Notes under the pieces: generated by a model
The model's database searches: none
What the model saw: the letters and a program-made list of their open reading frames with translations, nothing else
What the model was told of the DNA's origin: nothing
Shown: piece by piece, positions 7,514-15,806 of the stretch
How positions within the stretch are numbered: position 1 is the first letter of the stretch
How the letters are laid out: every line of letters begins with the position of its first letter
Source of the DNA: Allobosea sp.
Lineage (GTDB): Bacteria; Pseudomonadota; Alphaproteobacteria; Rhizobiales; Beijerinckiaceae
Assembly: GCF_017308075.1 (NCBI RefSeq)
Contig: NZ_JAFKFX010000058.1
Coordinates: forward strand, 1-33,672
DNA: 33,672 bases
Reading direction: 5' to 3'
Made by a program: the position numbers and the translations under genes

Positions 7514-8407
7514 ATGGAAGGCTATTTCATCGCCATCGCCATCAGCGTGCTGGTCTACCTGCTGATGGCCAGCGGCCTGGCGCTCCAATACGGCTTCACC
7601 GGGCTCGTCAATTTCGGCCATGTCGGCTTCTTCGCCATCGGCTCCTATGCCTCCGCGCTGCTCGCGCTGAAGGGCGTGCCGGTGCCGGTCTCCCTGGCGG
7701 CGGCGGCGCTGCTGGCGGCGCTGGCGGCCTATCCGATCGGCATCATCGCCTTGCGTCTGGGGGGCGACTACCTCGCCATTGTCACGCTGGGCTTCTCCGA
7801 AGCGGTACGCATGACGCTGCAGACCGAGGAGTGGCTGACGCGCGGCATGCATGGCTTGCCCGGCATTCCGCGCCTGTTCGCCGGCTGGGTCGAGCCGCGC
7901 TATATCGACCTGTGCATCCTGTTGCTGCTGGTCGTGGTCTGCGTCGCGGTGTTCTTCGCGATCCACCAGATCATCAAGAGTCCGTTCGGCCGCGTCATCG
8001 AGGCGATCCGCGACAATGAGGTGGCGGTGCGCGCACTGGGCAAGAACCCGGCCCAGTTCAAGACCCGCTCGCTGATGATCGGTGCCGGCATCGCCGGGCT
8101 CGCCGGCGGCCTCCAGGCCCACTATCTGACCTTCATCAGCCCCGAGCAATACGTCCCGCTGATCACCTTCTACATCTGGATCGCGATCGTGCTGGGCGGG
8201 GTCGGCTCGCTGCGCGGCGTCGTCATGGGGACGGTGCTGCTGGTCGGTTTCCTGGAAGGCTCGCGCTTCCTGCGCGACATCTTCACCGGGATTTCCGAGG
8301 TCCAGCTCGCGAGCGTCCGCATCTGGATCATCGGCATGGCCCTGATCTGCGTCGTGCTCTACCGGCCCCAGGGCCTGTTCGGCAAATCCGCTGAGAGGAA
8401 GCACTGA
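7514..8407 (+). CDS. Liv-type ABC transporter permease (LivM-like)
   Basis: A 297-residue polytopic permease with the LivM signature 'ALQYGFTGLVNFGHVGFFAIGS' (cited core: GFTGLVNFGHVGFF) and the coupling segment 'SPFGRVIEAIRDNEVAVRALG' (core GRVIEAIRDNE). The frame is open upstream to 7406, overlapping LivH, but the ATG at 7514 gives the family N-terminus 5 bp after the LivH stop. It overlaps the ATPase gene by one base in TGATG, so the two are translationally coupled. It pairs with the LivH-like subunit in the import channel. Confidence 0.95.
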   Translation: MEGYFIAIAISVLVYLLMASGLALQYGFTGLVNFGHVGFFAIGSYASALLALKGVPVPVSLAAAALLAALAAYPIGIIALRLGGDYLAIVTLGFSEAVRMTLQTEEWLTRGMHGLPGIPRLFAGWVEPRYIDLCILLLLVVVCVAVFFAIHQIIKSPFGRVIEAIRDNEVAVRALGKNPAQFKTRSLMIGAGIAGLAGGLQAHYLTFISPEQYVPLITFYIWIAIVLGGVGSLRGVVMGTVLLVGFLEGSRFLRDIFTGISEVQLASVRIWIIGMALICVVLYRPQGLFGKSAERKH

Positions 8408-9168
8408 TGGCCCTCCTCTCCGTGACCGACATCACCGCGCGTTTCGGTGGCTTCAAGGCGCTGAGCTCAGTTTCCCTCGAAGTCGGCGAGGGAGAGCTCG
8501 TCGGGCTGATCGGCACCAACGGTGCCGGCAAGAGCACGCTGTTCTCCGTGGCCACCGGCTACATCCCGGCCGGGTCCGGCAGCGTGGTCTTCCGTGGCGA
8601 GGACATCACCGAGCTCGCGGTTCACCAGAGGGTCCGGCGCGGGCTGGCGCGCACCTTCCAGGTGCCGCGCGAGTTCAGCCAGATGACCGTCTTCGACAAC
8701 ATGATGGTGGCGGCGCGCGACCAGCGCGGCGAGAAGCTCGCAAACCTGCTCTTCGCCCGGGGCGCGATCCGCGAGGAGGAGGAGAGGCTGGCGCAGCGCG
8801 TGCGCGAAGTCCTCGCCTTCCTCAATCTCGCCCGCGTCACCGACGAGCTCGCCGGCAAGCTTTCCGGCGGCCAGAAGAAGCTCCTGGAAATCGGGCGACT
8901 GCTGATGCTCGAGCCGAGCTGCATCATGCTCGACGAGCCCTTCGCCGGGGTGAATCCCGTGCTGATCGGCCAGCTCTGCGAGCGCATCGTCGAATTGAAC
9001 CGGCGCGGCATCGCCGTGCTGATCATCGAGCACAATCTCGCCGAACTCGCGCGGCTGGTGCCGCGACTCTACGCGATGGACCGCGGCCAGGTGATCGCCA
9101 GCGGAACGCCCGAGGCGGTGCTCGCCGATGCCGGCGTCCGCGAAGCCTATATGGGAGGGGTGATATGA
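8407..9168 (+). CDS. Liv-type ABC transporter ATPase (LivG-like)
   Basis: A 253-residue ABC ATPase with Walker A 'GTNGAGKST' (36-44), signature 'LSGGQKK' (152-158) and Walker B 'CIMLDEP' (172-178). The 'ARTFQVPREFSQMTVFDN' segment and the end 'VREAYMGG' are typical of LivG. Its start overlaps the LivM stop and its stop overlaps the LivF start (ATGA), giving stoichiometric expression. It powers import together with the LivF-like subunit. Confidence 0.96.
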   Translation: MALLSVTDITARFGGFKALSSVSLEVGEGELVGLIGTNGAGKSTLFSVATGYIPAGSGSVVFRGEDITELAVHQRVRRGLARTFQVPREFSQMTVFDNMMVAARDQRGEKLANLLFARGAIREEEERLAQRVREVLAFLNLARVTDELAGKLSGGQKKLLEIGRLLMLEPSCIMLDEPFAGVNPVLIGQLCERIVELNRRGIAVLIIEHNLAELARLVPRLYAMDRGQVIASGTPEAVLADAGVREAYMGGVI

Positions 9169-9902
9169 GTCTGCTCAGGATCGCCGGGCTCTCCGGCGGC
9201 TATGGCGATGTCGACATCATCAGCGGCATCGACATGGTGGTGGCCGAGCGCGAGATCGTCACCATCGCCGGCACCAACGGCGCCGGCAAGTCGACCCTGA
9301 TCAAGGCGGCGATGGGTCTCCTCCCGCGCCTCTCGGGGGAGATGAACTTCAACGGCATCGACCTGATGCGGCTGGCGATCGAGGATCGCATCCGCGTCGG
9401 CATCTCCTATGTCCCGCAGGTCCGCAACGTCTTCGGCACGTTGACGGTGCTGGAGAATCTCCAGGTCGTCGAGCACGTCACCGGCAAGCCGCAGCGCATC
9501 CGCGAGATGTTCGAGCTCTTTCCGGCCCTCGCCGGGCGGCGTGGCACCTATGCCGAGAATCTCTCGGGCGGCGAACGCCAGCAGCTCGCCTTCGCCCGCG
9601 CCCTGATGTCGTCCCCCCGGTTGATCCTGCTCGACGAGCCTTCGGCGGCGCTGTCGCCGGCTTTGACTGACCAGGTCTTCGCCGAGGTGCGCAAGCTGCC
9701 CCAGGCCGGCGTCGCCGTGCTGATGGTCGAGCAGCGCGCCCGGCAGGCGCTCGCCTTCAGCGACCGGGGCTACATCCTCGATTCAGGGCGCATCGTCCTG
9801 ACCGACACCGGCGCCAATCTGCTCGCCAACGAGGAGATGGGCGACGTCTACATCGGCCGGGGCCATGGCGCCGGCTCTCCTGGCACCCACGCGCAGATCT
9901 AG
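9165..9902 (+). CDS. Liv-type ABC transporter ATPase (LivF-like)
   Basis: A 245-residue ABC ATPase: Walker A 'GTNGAGKST' (36-44), signature 'LSGGERQQ' (133-140), Walker B 'LILLDEPSAALSP' (153-165). The 'SYVPQVRNVFGTLTVLENL' segment (core VPQVRNVFGTLTV) and 'NEEMGDVYIGR' near the end are typical of LivF. It is the last of the five importer genes; an amidase gene follows after 15 bp, tying import to hydrolysis of an amide bond. Confidence 0.96.
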   Translation: MSLLRIAGLSGGYGDVDIISGIDMVVAEREIVTIAGTNGAGKSTLIKAAMGLLPRLSGEMNFNGIDLMRLAIEDRIRVGISYVPQVRNVFGTLTVLENLQVVEHVTGKPQRIREMFELFPALAGRRGTYAENLSGGERQQLAFARALMSSPRLILLDEPSAALSPALTDQVFAEVRKLPQAGVAVLMVEQRARQALAFSDRGYILDSGRIVLTDTGANLLANEEMGDVYIGRGHGAGSPGTHAQI

Positions 9903-9917
9903 AACAGGACACGCCCA

Positions 9918-11267
9918 ATGAACGATATGACTGTCGGCACCCGTCCCGTCGCGCCGCGACGGCCGGCTGCAAGCGCCACGGCCATGCTCACCGTCGCCGA
10001 GGGCCTGCGCGCCCTGGATCAGGGCAGCCTGACCTGCGAGGCCTGGGTCCGCGCCTGCCTCGAGCGCATCGAGGAGCGTAATTCCGGTGTCCGGGCCTGG
10101 GTCCATGTCGGGGCCGAGGCGGCGATCGAACGCGCCCGCCTGCTCGACCGCAACGGCCGCAGCAAGCCGTTCGACGGCGTCCCCCTCGGCCTCAAGGACA
10201 CGATCGACACCGCGGACATGCCGACTGAGCTCGGCGATCCCGAGATCTTCCCGGGGCGCCAGCCGAAGCTGGACGCGCCGGTCGTGACGATGGCGCGCAA
10301 TCTCGGCTTCAACGTGCTCGGCAAGAACACCGTGTCGCGCCACGCCATCATGCTGCCGGGGCCGGCGCGCAACCCGCATGACCTGACGCGTACGCCCGCC
10401 GCCTCCTCGGCCGGCTCGGGCGCGGCGGTCGCGGACTTCATGACGCCGCTGTCGATCGGCACCCAGACGGCCGGCTCGATCCTGCGCCCGTCCGCCTTCT
10501 GCGGCGCCGTCGGCTTCAAGCCGACGCTCGATGCGATTCCCTATGTCGGGATCAGGACCTATTCGCGTCCGCTCGATGTGATCGGGCCGATCTGCCGCTC
10601 GGTCGAGGACGCGACCCTGTTCATGAAGGGTTTCACCGGCGATCCGCGCTTCGACACCACTGCCACGCTGCGGCGCGACCTTCGCGTCGGCGTCTGGCGC
10701 ACCAAGGATTTCGATCAGGCCGATCCTGCTGCCCTGGCGATCTTCGAAGGCCATCTGCGCAAGCTGGAGGCCGCGGGTGCGACGGTCCGGACGCTCGCCA
10801 TGCCGGCGGTCTTCGATGGCATCGGCGAAGCGCAGGACGTGATCATGGCCTATGATCTCGCCCGCGAATATGCCGACATCAAGCGCAATCATGCCGAGAA
10901 ATGCGACCGCGAGCTGATCGAGTATCTCGAACTGGGCGAGAGCTATACCGCGGCAGACTACGCGCAGGCGCTCGATGCCGCGGATCGCTGCCGGCGCGCC
11001 TATTACGACGTCGCCGGCGATGTCGACGTCATCGTCATGCCCTCGACGCTCGGCGAGGCGCCCGAGGCGACGAGCACGGGAAGCTCCGCCTTCATCCGCA
11101 TCTGGTCGCTGCTCCACAACCCCTCGATCACGCTGCCGGCGGCGCGTGGCCCGTCCGGGCTGCCGCTGGGCTTCCAGGTCGTGGGCTGCGTCAAGGAGGA
11201 TGCGCGCCTGCTCTATGATGCGCGCTGCATCGAGAGCATCCTCGGCAGCACCGCGCATATGGCCTGA
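9918..11267 (+). CDS. Amidase-signature family hydrolase
   Basis: A 449-residue amidase-signature enzyme with the full Ser-cisSer-Lys triad: Lys93 in 'LGLKDTID', the cis-serine Ser163 in 'AASSAGSGAAV' and the nucleophile Ser187 in 'GTQTAGSILRPS'. The 24-residue spacing of the two serines matches the family. The usual Gly-Gly before the Ser pair is Ala-Ala here, a mild departure. An AGGA ribosome site precedes the ATG, 15 bp after the LivF-like stop. It probably hydrolyses an amide formed in, or imported for, this pathway, releasing ammonia or an amine and an acid for the CoA-transferase. The natural substrate cannot be read from the sequence. Confidence 0.92.
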   Translation: MNDMTVGTRPVAPRRPAASATAMLTVAEGLRALDQGSLTCEAWVRACLERIEERNSGVRAWVHVGAEAAIERARLLDRNGRSKPFDGVPLGLKDTIDTADMPTELGDPEIFPGRQPKLDAPVVTMARNLGFNVLGKNTVSRHAIMLPGPARNPHDLTRTPAASSAGSGAAVADFMTPLSIGTQTAGSILRPSAFCGAVGFKPTLDAIPYVGIRTYSRPLDVIGPICRSVEDATLFMKGFTGDPRFDTTATLRRDLRVGVWRTKDFDQADPAALAIFEGHLRKLEAAGATVRTLAMPAVFDGIGEAQDVIMAYDLAREYADIKRNHAEKCDRELIEYLELGESYTAADYAQALDAADRCRRAYYDVAGDVDVIVMPSTLGEAPEATSTGSSAFIRIWSLLHNPSITLPAARGPSGLPLGFQVVGCVKEDARLLYDARCIESILGSTAHMA

Positions 11268-11296
11268 GCCGGATCTCCCGGCGACGCGGAGCGACC

Positions 11297-12703
11297 ATGA
11301 TCGACACGCCACATCTCGATGCGCTCGCCGCGCTTGTCGGCGACCGCCATCTGCTCGTCGACCCGGCGGACAAGGCCCGCTACGAGATCGGGGCGCGCTA
11401 TGACGAGGGGCGCGCCGCCGCGGTGGTTCGCCCGGCGACGACGGCCGAGGTTTCGGCGGTCGTCGCCTATGCCGTCGCGCATGGGCTTGCGCTCGTACCG
11501 CAGGGCGGCAATACCGGGCTCGTCGGCGCGGCGACGCCGGACATCTCCGGGACGCAGCTCGTGCTCAGTCTCGACCGGCTCAACCGCCGGCCGGTCGTCG
11601 ACCCGACCAACCGCACGGTCGAGGTCGAGGCGGGCGTTCGTCTCTCGCAGCTCAACGGGCTGCTCGCCGAACATGAGCTGTTCCTGCCGATCGATCTGGG
11701 CGCCGATCCGATGATCGGCGGCATGATCGCCACCAACACCGGCGGAGCGCGTTATCTGCGCTATGGAGCCATGCGCCGGCAGGTGCTGGGGCTCGAGGTC
11801 GTGCTGCCCGATGCCGAGGGCACGGTCCTCGATCTGCGCAGCGGCCTGCGCAAGGACAATTCGAGGCTCGATCTCAAGCAGCTGTTCATCGGCAGCTGTG
11901 GCGCCCTCGGCATCGTCACCAGGGCTGTTCTCGATGTGCAGCGCCGCCCGCTGCAAGCGGCGACGGCGCTGCTCGTTCCCGCCAGCGACGACGCCATTCC
12001 CCATTTGCTCGGGCTGGTCGAGCGCGGCTGCGGCGAATATCTCAGCGCGCTGGAGGGCATGTCGCGCAATGCGATGGCGCGTGCGCTCGGCCATGTCGCG
12101 CAACTGCGCAATCCCTTCGCGCGCGGTGAGATCCCGCCCTATGCGATCCTCGTCGAGCTGACCCGGTCATGGCCGGCCCGCGAGGGCGAGGCGAGCCTCG
12201 AAACCGTGCTGGAGCAGGTCTTGGGCGAACTCTTCGAGCAGGAGGAATCGCTTTTGGCCGATGCGCTGATGGGGCGCGGCGAGGAACTCTGGGCCCTGCG
12301 CCATTCCCTGTCCGAGGGCTTGCGGGCCTCGGGACACGTCATCGGCTTCGACCTCTCCTTGCGCCGATCGGATCTCGTCGCCTTCCGGCGGGAAGTGGCC
12401 GGCGTGCTGGGGGCGGAGTTCCCCGAGCTCGCGATCTGCGATTTCGGCCACATCGCCGATGGCGGCATGCATTTCAATCTCGTGCATCCGGGTTCTCCCG
12501 ATGCCGGCGAAATCGCCAGGGTCAAGGACCGGGTCAACGATCTCGTCGTATCCAGCTATGGCGGGAGCTTCAGCGGCGAGCATGCGCTCGGGCGCGCGAA
12601 TGCCGCGCTCTACGCGCGCTATACCCCGGCGCGCGTCAGGACCCTGTCGCACGCGCTTCGGCAGGTCTTCGGAACAGGCTCGGTCGGATCGGTCGCGTAT
12701 TGA
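11297..12703 (+). CDS. FAD-linked oxidoreductase (GlcD / D-2-hydroxyglutarate dehydrogenase-like)
   Basis: A 468-residue flavoprotein with an N-terminal FAD-binding-4 (PCMH) domain, including 'PQGGNTGLVG' (68-77) and 'GGMIATNTGGARYLRYG' (core ATNTGGARYLRYG), and a C-terminal FAD-oxidase domain with the metal-site segment 'GHIADGGMHFNLV' and 'SGEHALGR' near the end. It would oxidise a D-2-hydroxy acid to the 2-oxo acid. It starts 29 bp after the amidase and is probably the last gene of the catabolic series. Converging transcription from the NMT1-type importer ends 150 bp downstream. The family also includes D-lactate and glycolate dehydrogenases, so the acid used is uncertain. Confidence 0.92.
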   Translation: MIDTPHLDALAALVGDRHLLVDPADKARYEIGARYDEGRAAAVVRPATTAEVSAVVAYAVAHGLALVPQGGNTGLVGAATPDISGTQLVLSLDRLNRRPVVDPTNRTVEVEAGVRLSQLNGLLAEHELFLPIDLGADPMIGGMIATNTGGARYLRYGAMRRQVLGLEVVLPDAEGTVLDLRSGLRKDNSRLDLKQLFIGSCGALGIVTRAVLDVQRRPLQAATALLVPASDDAIPHLLGLVERGCGEYLSALEGMSRNAMARALGHVAQLRNPFARGEIPPYAILVELTRSWPAREGEASLETVLEQVLGELFEQEESLLADALMGRGEELWALRHSLSEGLRASGHVIGFDLSLRRSDLVAFRREVAGVLGAEFPELAICDFGHIADGGMHFNLVHPGSPDAGEIARVKDRVNDLVVSSYGGSFSGEHALGRANAALYARYTPARVRTLSHALRQVFGTGSVGSVAY

Positions 12704-12772
12704 AGGGCGCTGGGCCAGGGCGCTGCCTGCTTGCAGCTGCACCGACCTTTCGCAGGATCCGCATCGGGATGG

Positions 12773-12805
12773 GCATCTCCGCGGATCGGCGAGGCGCGGA
12801 GATGC
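12773..12805. terminator. Perfect 11-bp stem-loop between convergent operons
   Basis: GCATCTCCGCG (12773-12783) pairs exactly with CGCGGAGATGC (12795-12805) around an 11-nt loop, in the 150-bp gap between convergently transcribed operons. A second GC-rich foldback (GGCGGC / GCCGCC) follows at about 12815-12835. No T-run is present on either strand, so a factor-dependent or bidirectional stop is more likely than a classical intrinsic terminator. Confidence 0.4.
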
Positions 12806-12853
12806 GCCGGCGACGGCGGCACTCGGTCGCCGCCGCCCGCCAATCGCGATAGG

Positions 12854-13915
12854 TCAGGGCTTGAATTCGTAGCCTGGGCCGATCGCGACATCCGCCGGGA
12901 TCGGCGGCAGGTCGTTGAACAGGGCAGGGTGCTCCTGCATCACCTTGAGGATGTGCTTGGGCTCGATGTGCTTGTTGACGTCGAAGGTCGACTTCAGGAA
13001 GCCGAGCCGGTTCAGCCGGTCGAGCGCCGCCCACATCGCCCGGTAGTTATTGGCCGAGAGGCGCCTGTCGGCCTGCTGGATGTTGAACTCCATCGCCGCC
13101 TCGGCGATCTCCTGCTTGAGGCCGGGGATCCAGCGCGTACCGACCTGTGCCGCGAGCTTCGGGTTCTTGCGCATCCACTGGTCGGCCTCGGAGACCGCCG
13201 CCAGAAACTTCTCGATCTTCGGCCCGTTCGCGGCGACCCAGGGCCGCATGCCGACATTGAAGCCGACATAGGCGATGACGTCGCCGCCGCGAATGATCTC
13301 GACCGCGCCCGGCACGTCCTTGAGCGCGATGATCGGCCAGGGGTCCCAGCCGACGAAGGCGTCGATGCCCTTGGCGAGGAGCGCGACCGTCATGTCCGGC
13401 GGCGGCGTGTTGACCAGCGTGACGTCGGCCGGCGTCAGCCCGCCCTTCTCGATCAAAGCGAGGATGTAGAGATGGTTGATCGTGCCGAAGGAGGCCGCGA
13501 TCTTCTTGCCCTTGAGCGAGGCGAGGTTGCCCTTGGCGATGCCGGAATCGGCGCGGGCGACCAGCGCCATGGTGGCGTCCGAGCCGCCGCGGTGGGCGTT
13601 GCCGCTATAGTTGCCGAGCGCCACCAGATCCATGCCGCGCACGACGGCGCCGATCATCGGCACGCCGACCTGGACGATCTCGCTCTCGCCGGCTTGAAGC
13701 GCGTTCAGCGCGTCGACGCCGGTCGCATAGGGCCGGGCGATGTCGACATCGAGACCCCATTTCTCGAAGAAGCCGCGCTCCAGCGCGATCGGCAGGCCGA
13801 GCTGGTCGATGCCGGTGACCATGCCGGCCTTCATCTTGACCAGCTGCTGCGCCCTGACGACAGCCGGCGCGGCGATGACCGCGGCTCCAGCTAGCATAGT
13901 CCTGCGTGTGATCAT
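12854..13915 (-). CDS. ABC transporter substrate-binding protein, NMT1/SsuA/TauA type
   Basis: A 353-residue periplasmic binding protein with an N-terminal export signal carrying an RR pair ('MITRRTMLAGAAVIAAPAVV'), cleaved near 'RAQQ'. Typical SsuA/NMT1 features follow: 'GIDQLGLPIALERGFF' (about 35-50), 'KGKKIAASFGT', 'GIDAFVGWDPWP' and 'WMRKNPKLAAQV'. A strong GGGAGG ribosome site overlaps the end of the upstream small gene, 3 bp away. It is the last gene of a minus-strand operon with two permeases and an ATPase. The family imports sulfonates, nitrate, bicarbonate, pyrimidine precursors or aromatic acids; the ligand here is unknown. Confidence 0.93.
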   Translation of the reverse strand: MITRRTMLAGAAVIAAPAVVRAQQLVKMKAGMVTGIDQLGLPIALERGFFEKWGLDVDIARPYATGVDALNALQAGESEIVQVGVPMIGAVVRGMDLVALGNYSGNAHRGGSDATMALVARADSGIAKGNLASLKGKKIAASFGTINHLYILALIEKGGLTPADVTLVNTPPPDMTVALLAKGIDAFVGWDPWPIIALKDVPGAVEIIRGGDVIAYVGFNVGMRPWVAANGPKIEKFLAAVSEADQWMRKNPKLAAQVGTRWIPGLKQEIAEAAMEFNIQQADRRLSANNYRAMWAALDRLNRLGFLKSTFDVNKHIEPKHILKVMQEHPALFNDLPPIPADVAIGPGYEFKP

Positions 13916-13918
13916 GCT

Positions 13919-14248
13919 CTATCCTCCCGGTTGCAAGGGCTCAATTCTGCTCACCCAGTAGTAGCGGGCGATGGCGTTGAGTTGGTTCTTGTCGATGTTC
14001 CTGACCTCGACGCTGTTGCCGTCGGTGCCCGAGACGCGTCCGAAGCGCTGGAATATCAGGATGTGGAAGCGCTCGGGCACGAAAGGCAGGGTGATCAGCG
14101 CGTTGACGCGCTGACGCTCGGGGAAGCCGCCCGCGACCTTGGACGGGGCGTGGAGCACTAGCCAGGCCTGCCAGGCGAGCCACGCGGCCAAGAGGCCGAG
14201 CAGGATGCGGCCCCGTCTCGATGAGAGCGCGGCGCGGGCCAGCTTCAT
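13919..14248 (-). CDS. Small single-span membrane protein of unknown function in the ABC operon
   Basis: I do not recognise this 109-residue protein. It has a basic N-terminus, one hydrophobic segment (about 16-33, rich in Leu, Ala and Trp) and then a soluble C-terminal part of about 75 residues that, by the positive-inside rule, should face the periplasm. It has no cysteine. Its ATG overlaps the ATPase stop (ATGA), and it ends 3 bp before the binding-protein start, so it is an integral part of the importer operon. A role as an accessory subunit or a membrane anchor for the binding protein is possible, but that is inference from position only. Confidence 0.75.
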   Translation of the reverse strand: MKLARAALSSRRGRILLGLLAAWLAWQAWLVLHAPSKVAGGFPERQRVNALITLPFVPERFHILIFQRFGRVSGTDGNSVEVRNIDKNQLNAIARYYWVSRIEPLQPGG

Positions 14249-15003
14249 GCCGCCCTCACCAGCGCCAGGACCTTGTTGGAAAGCTCCTTGAAGTCGTCAT
14301 CCTCAACCAGCTGGTCCCAGACGCGCGGTCGCGCCAGCGGGATCTCGACCTGTTCGAGGATATGGCCCTTCGACAGGACGACGACGCGGTTCGCCAGGAA
14401 GACGGCCTCGGGCACGTCATGGGTGATGAAGATCACCGTCGGGCGGCGCTCCTCCCAGATTCGGGTGAGCTCCTCCTGCAGGGTCATGCGGGTCTGGGCG
14501 TCGACGCTGGCGAAAGGCTCGTCCATCAGGAGGATGTCCGGCTTGTTGGCCAGCGCCCGGACCACGCCGACGCGCTGCTGCATCCCGCCGGAGAGCTCGT
14601 TCGGATAACGGTCGGCGGCGTGGGCCAGCCCGACCAGGTCGAGATATTCGCGCGCGATCGCGTCGCGCTCGGCCTTGGCGATGCCGCGCATCTTCGGCCC
14701 GAAGCCGACATTCTCCAGCACCGTCTTCCAGGGGAAGAGGGCAAAGGACTGGAACACCACCCCGCGGTCGGCGCCCGGCCCCTTGACCGGCTCGCCGCCG
14801 ACCAGGATCTCGCCGCTAGATTGCGGGATGAAGCCGGCGACCATGTTGAGGATGGTCGACTTGCCGCAGCCGGACGGACCGACGATCGAGACGAATTCGC
14901 CGGCCGGCACATCGAGCGAAATGTCGTGCAGCGCCGTGTGCTGCGAGCCGGCATAGAGGTCGAAATAGGTCTTAGAGAGCGATTTCAGGCTGAGCGATTT
15001 CAC
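14245..15003 (-). CDS. ABC transporter ATPase, SsuB/TauB/NrtD type
   Basis: A 252-residue ABC ATPase with Walker A 'GPSGCGKST' (42-50), signature 'LSGGMQQR', Walker B 'ILLMDEPF' and switch histidine in 'FITHDVPEAV'. The 'FQSFALFPWKTVLENV' Q-loop segment is typical of nitrate/sulfonate/taurine importers. The start is a GTG at 15003, which overlaps the upstream permease stop (GTGA). The longer open frame, reaching 15777, would run antiparallel through the permease reading frame in another phase and is not needed. It overlaps the small membrane-protein gene by 4 bp. Confidence 0.95.
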   Translation of the reverse strand: MKSLSLKSLSKTYFDLYAGSQHTALHDISLDVPAGEFVSIVGPSGCGKSTILNMVAGFIPQSSGEILVGGEPVKGPGADRGVVFQSFALFPWKTVLENVGFGPKMRGIAKAERDAIAREYLDLVGLAHAADRYPNELSGGMQQRVGVVRALANKPDILLMDEPFASVDAQTRMTLQEELTRIWEERRPTVIFITHDVPEAVFLANRVVVLSKGHILEQVEIPLARPRVWDQLVEDDDFKELSNKVLALVRAA

Positions 15004-15806
15004 TGTGTCACCAGTCCCCAGCGACGCCCCGTCGCCCGCTCGATCGGAGCCAGCACCCAAGCGTCGACAATGTACCAGAGGATGCCGAGCACGATCATGC
15101 CCAGCACGATTTCGACCACGGAGCCGGCCCGGCGCGCATCGAACATCATGAAGCCGATGCCGCTGGTGCCGACGATCATCTCCGCGGCGATCAGCGCGCG
15201 CCAGCCATAGCCGAGCCCGTTGCGCAGGCCGGTGATGATGTTCGGCAGCGCGCCGGGGATCACCACCTCGGTCAGCACCCGCGACGGCGTCGCGCCGAGG
15301 CTCTGGGCGGCCCGGTAGAGCTCGATCCGCACCGAGCGCACGCCGAGCACGGTGTTGAGCACCACCGGGAAGAGCACGGTGTAGACGATGATGATCGTCA
15401 TCGTCGTCATACCGAAGCCGAACCAGATGATCAGGATCGGCAGCCAGGCGATGTCGCCGATCGCCTGGAAGAACAGCAGGATCGGCCAGAGGGCGGTGTA
15501 GGCGCGCCGGCTCAGGCCGATCAGCAGGCCGAGCGGGATGCCGAGCGCGATGCCGACGGCCGCGCCCGCGGCGAGCCGGGCGACGCTGTCGCCGAGATAT
15601 TCCGGCAGGATGCCTTTGTAGACCAGGGCGCCGAAGGCGCGCACGACATCCATTGGCGACGGGAAGAAGGCCGGCGGGAACGGTCCCCAGGCGGCGACGC
15701 CCCACCAGAGCGCGACGACCGGAACGAAGGGGGCGAGCGTCTGCAGAACCGGCCATTTGGCGGAGGTGCGGACCCACCAGCTCCAGAGGACGAGGGCGGC
15801 GTTCAT
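15000..15806 (-). CDS. ABC transporter permease, SsuC/TauC type (second copy in operon)
   Basis: A 268-residue BPD_transp_1-type permease with about six hydrophobic segments and the EAA-like coupling loop around 'YRAAQSLGATPSRVLTEVVIPGALPNI' (core ASSIGNED by 'LGATPSRVLTEVVIPGALP'). It closely parallels the upstream permease, for example 'GWRALIAAEMI' here against 'AWRGLIAAEMI' there, suggesting an old duplication that now gives a heterodimeric channel. Its ATG overlaps the preceding stop, and its stop overlaps the GTG start of the ATPase. Confidence 0.95.
   Translation of the reverse strand: MNAALVLWSWWVRTSAKWPVLQTLAPFVPVVALWWGVAAWGPFPPAFFPSPMDVVRAFGALVYKGILPEYLGDSVARLAAGAAVGIALGIPLGLLIGLSRRAYTALWPILLFFQAIGDIAWLPILIIWFGFGMTTMTIIIVYTVLFPVVLNTVLGVRSVRIELYRAAQSLGATPSRVLTEVVIPGALPNIITGLRNGLGYGWRALIAAEMIVGTSGIGFMMFDARRAGSVVEIVLGMIVLGILWYIVDAWVLAPIERATGRRWGLVTQ

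Noticed and set aside
9783-11312. 509-residue minus-strand open frame opposite the amidase
   Set aside because: It is antisense to an amidase with a complete catalytic triad and has no domain of its own.
12731-13894. 387-residue plus-strand open frame opposite the NMT1-type binding protein
   Set aside because: The minus-strand gene has a signal peptide, family motifs and a strong ribosome site; the plus frame has shadow composition.
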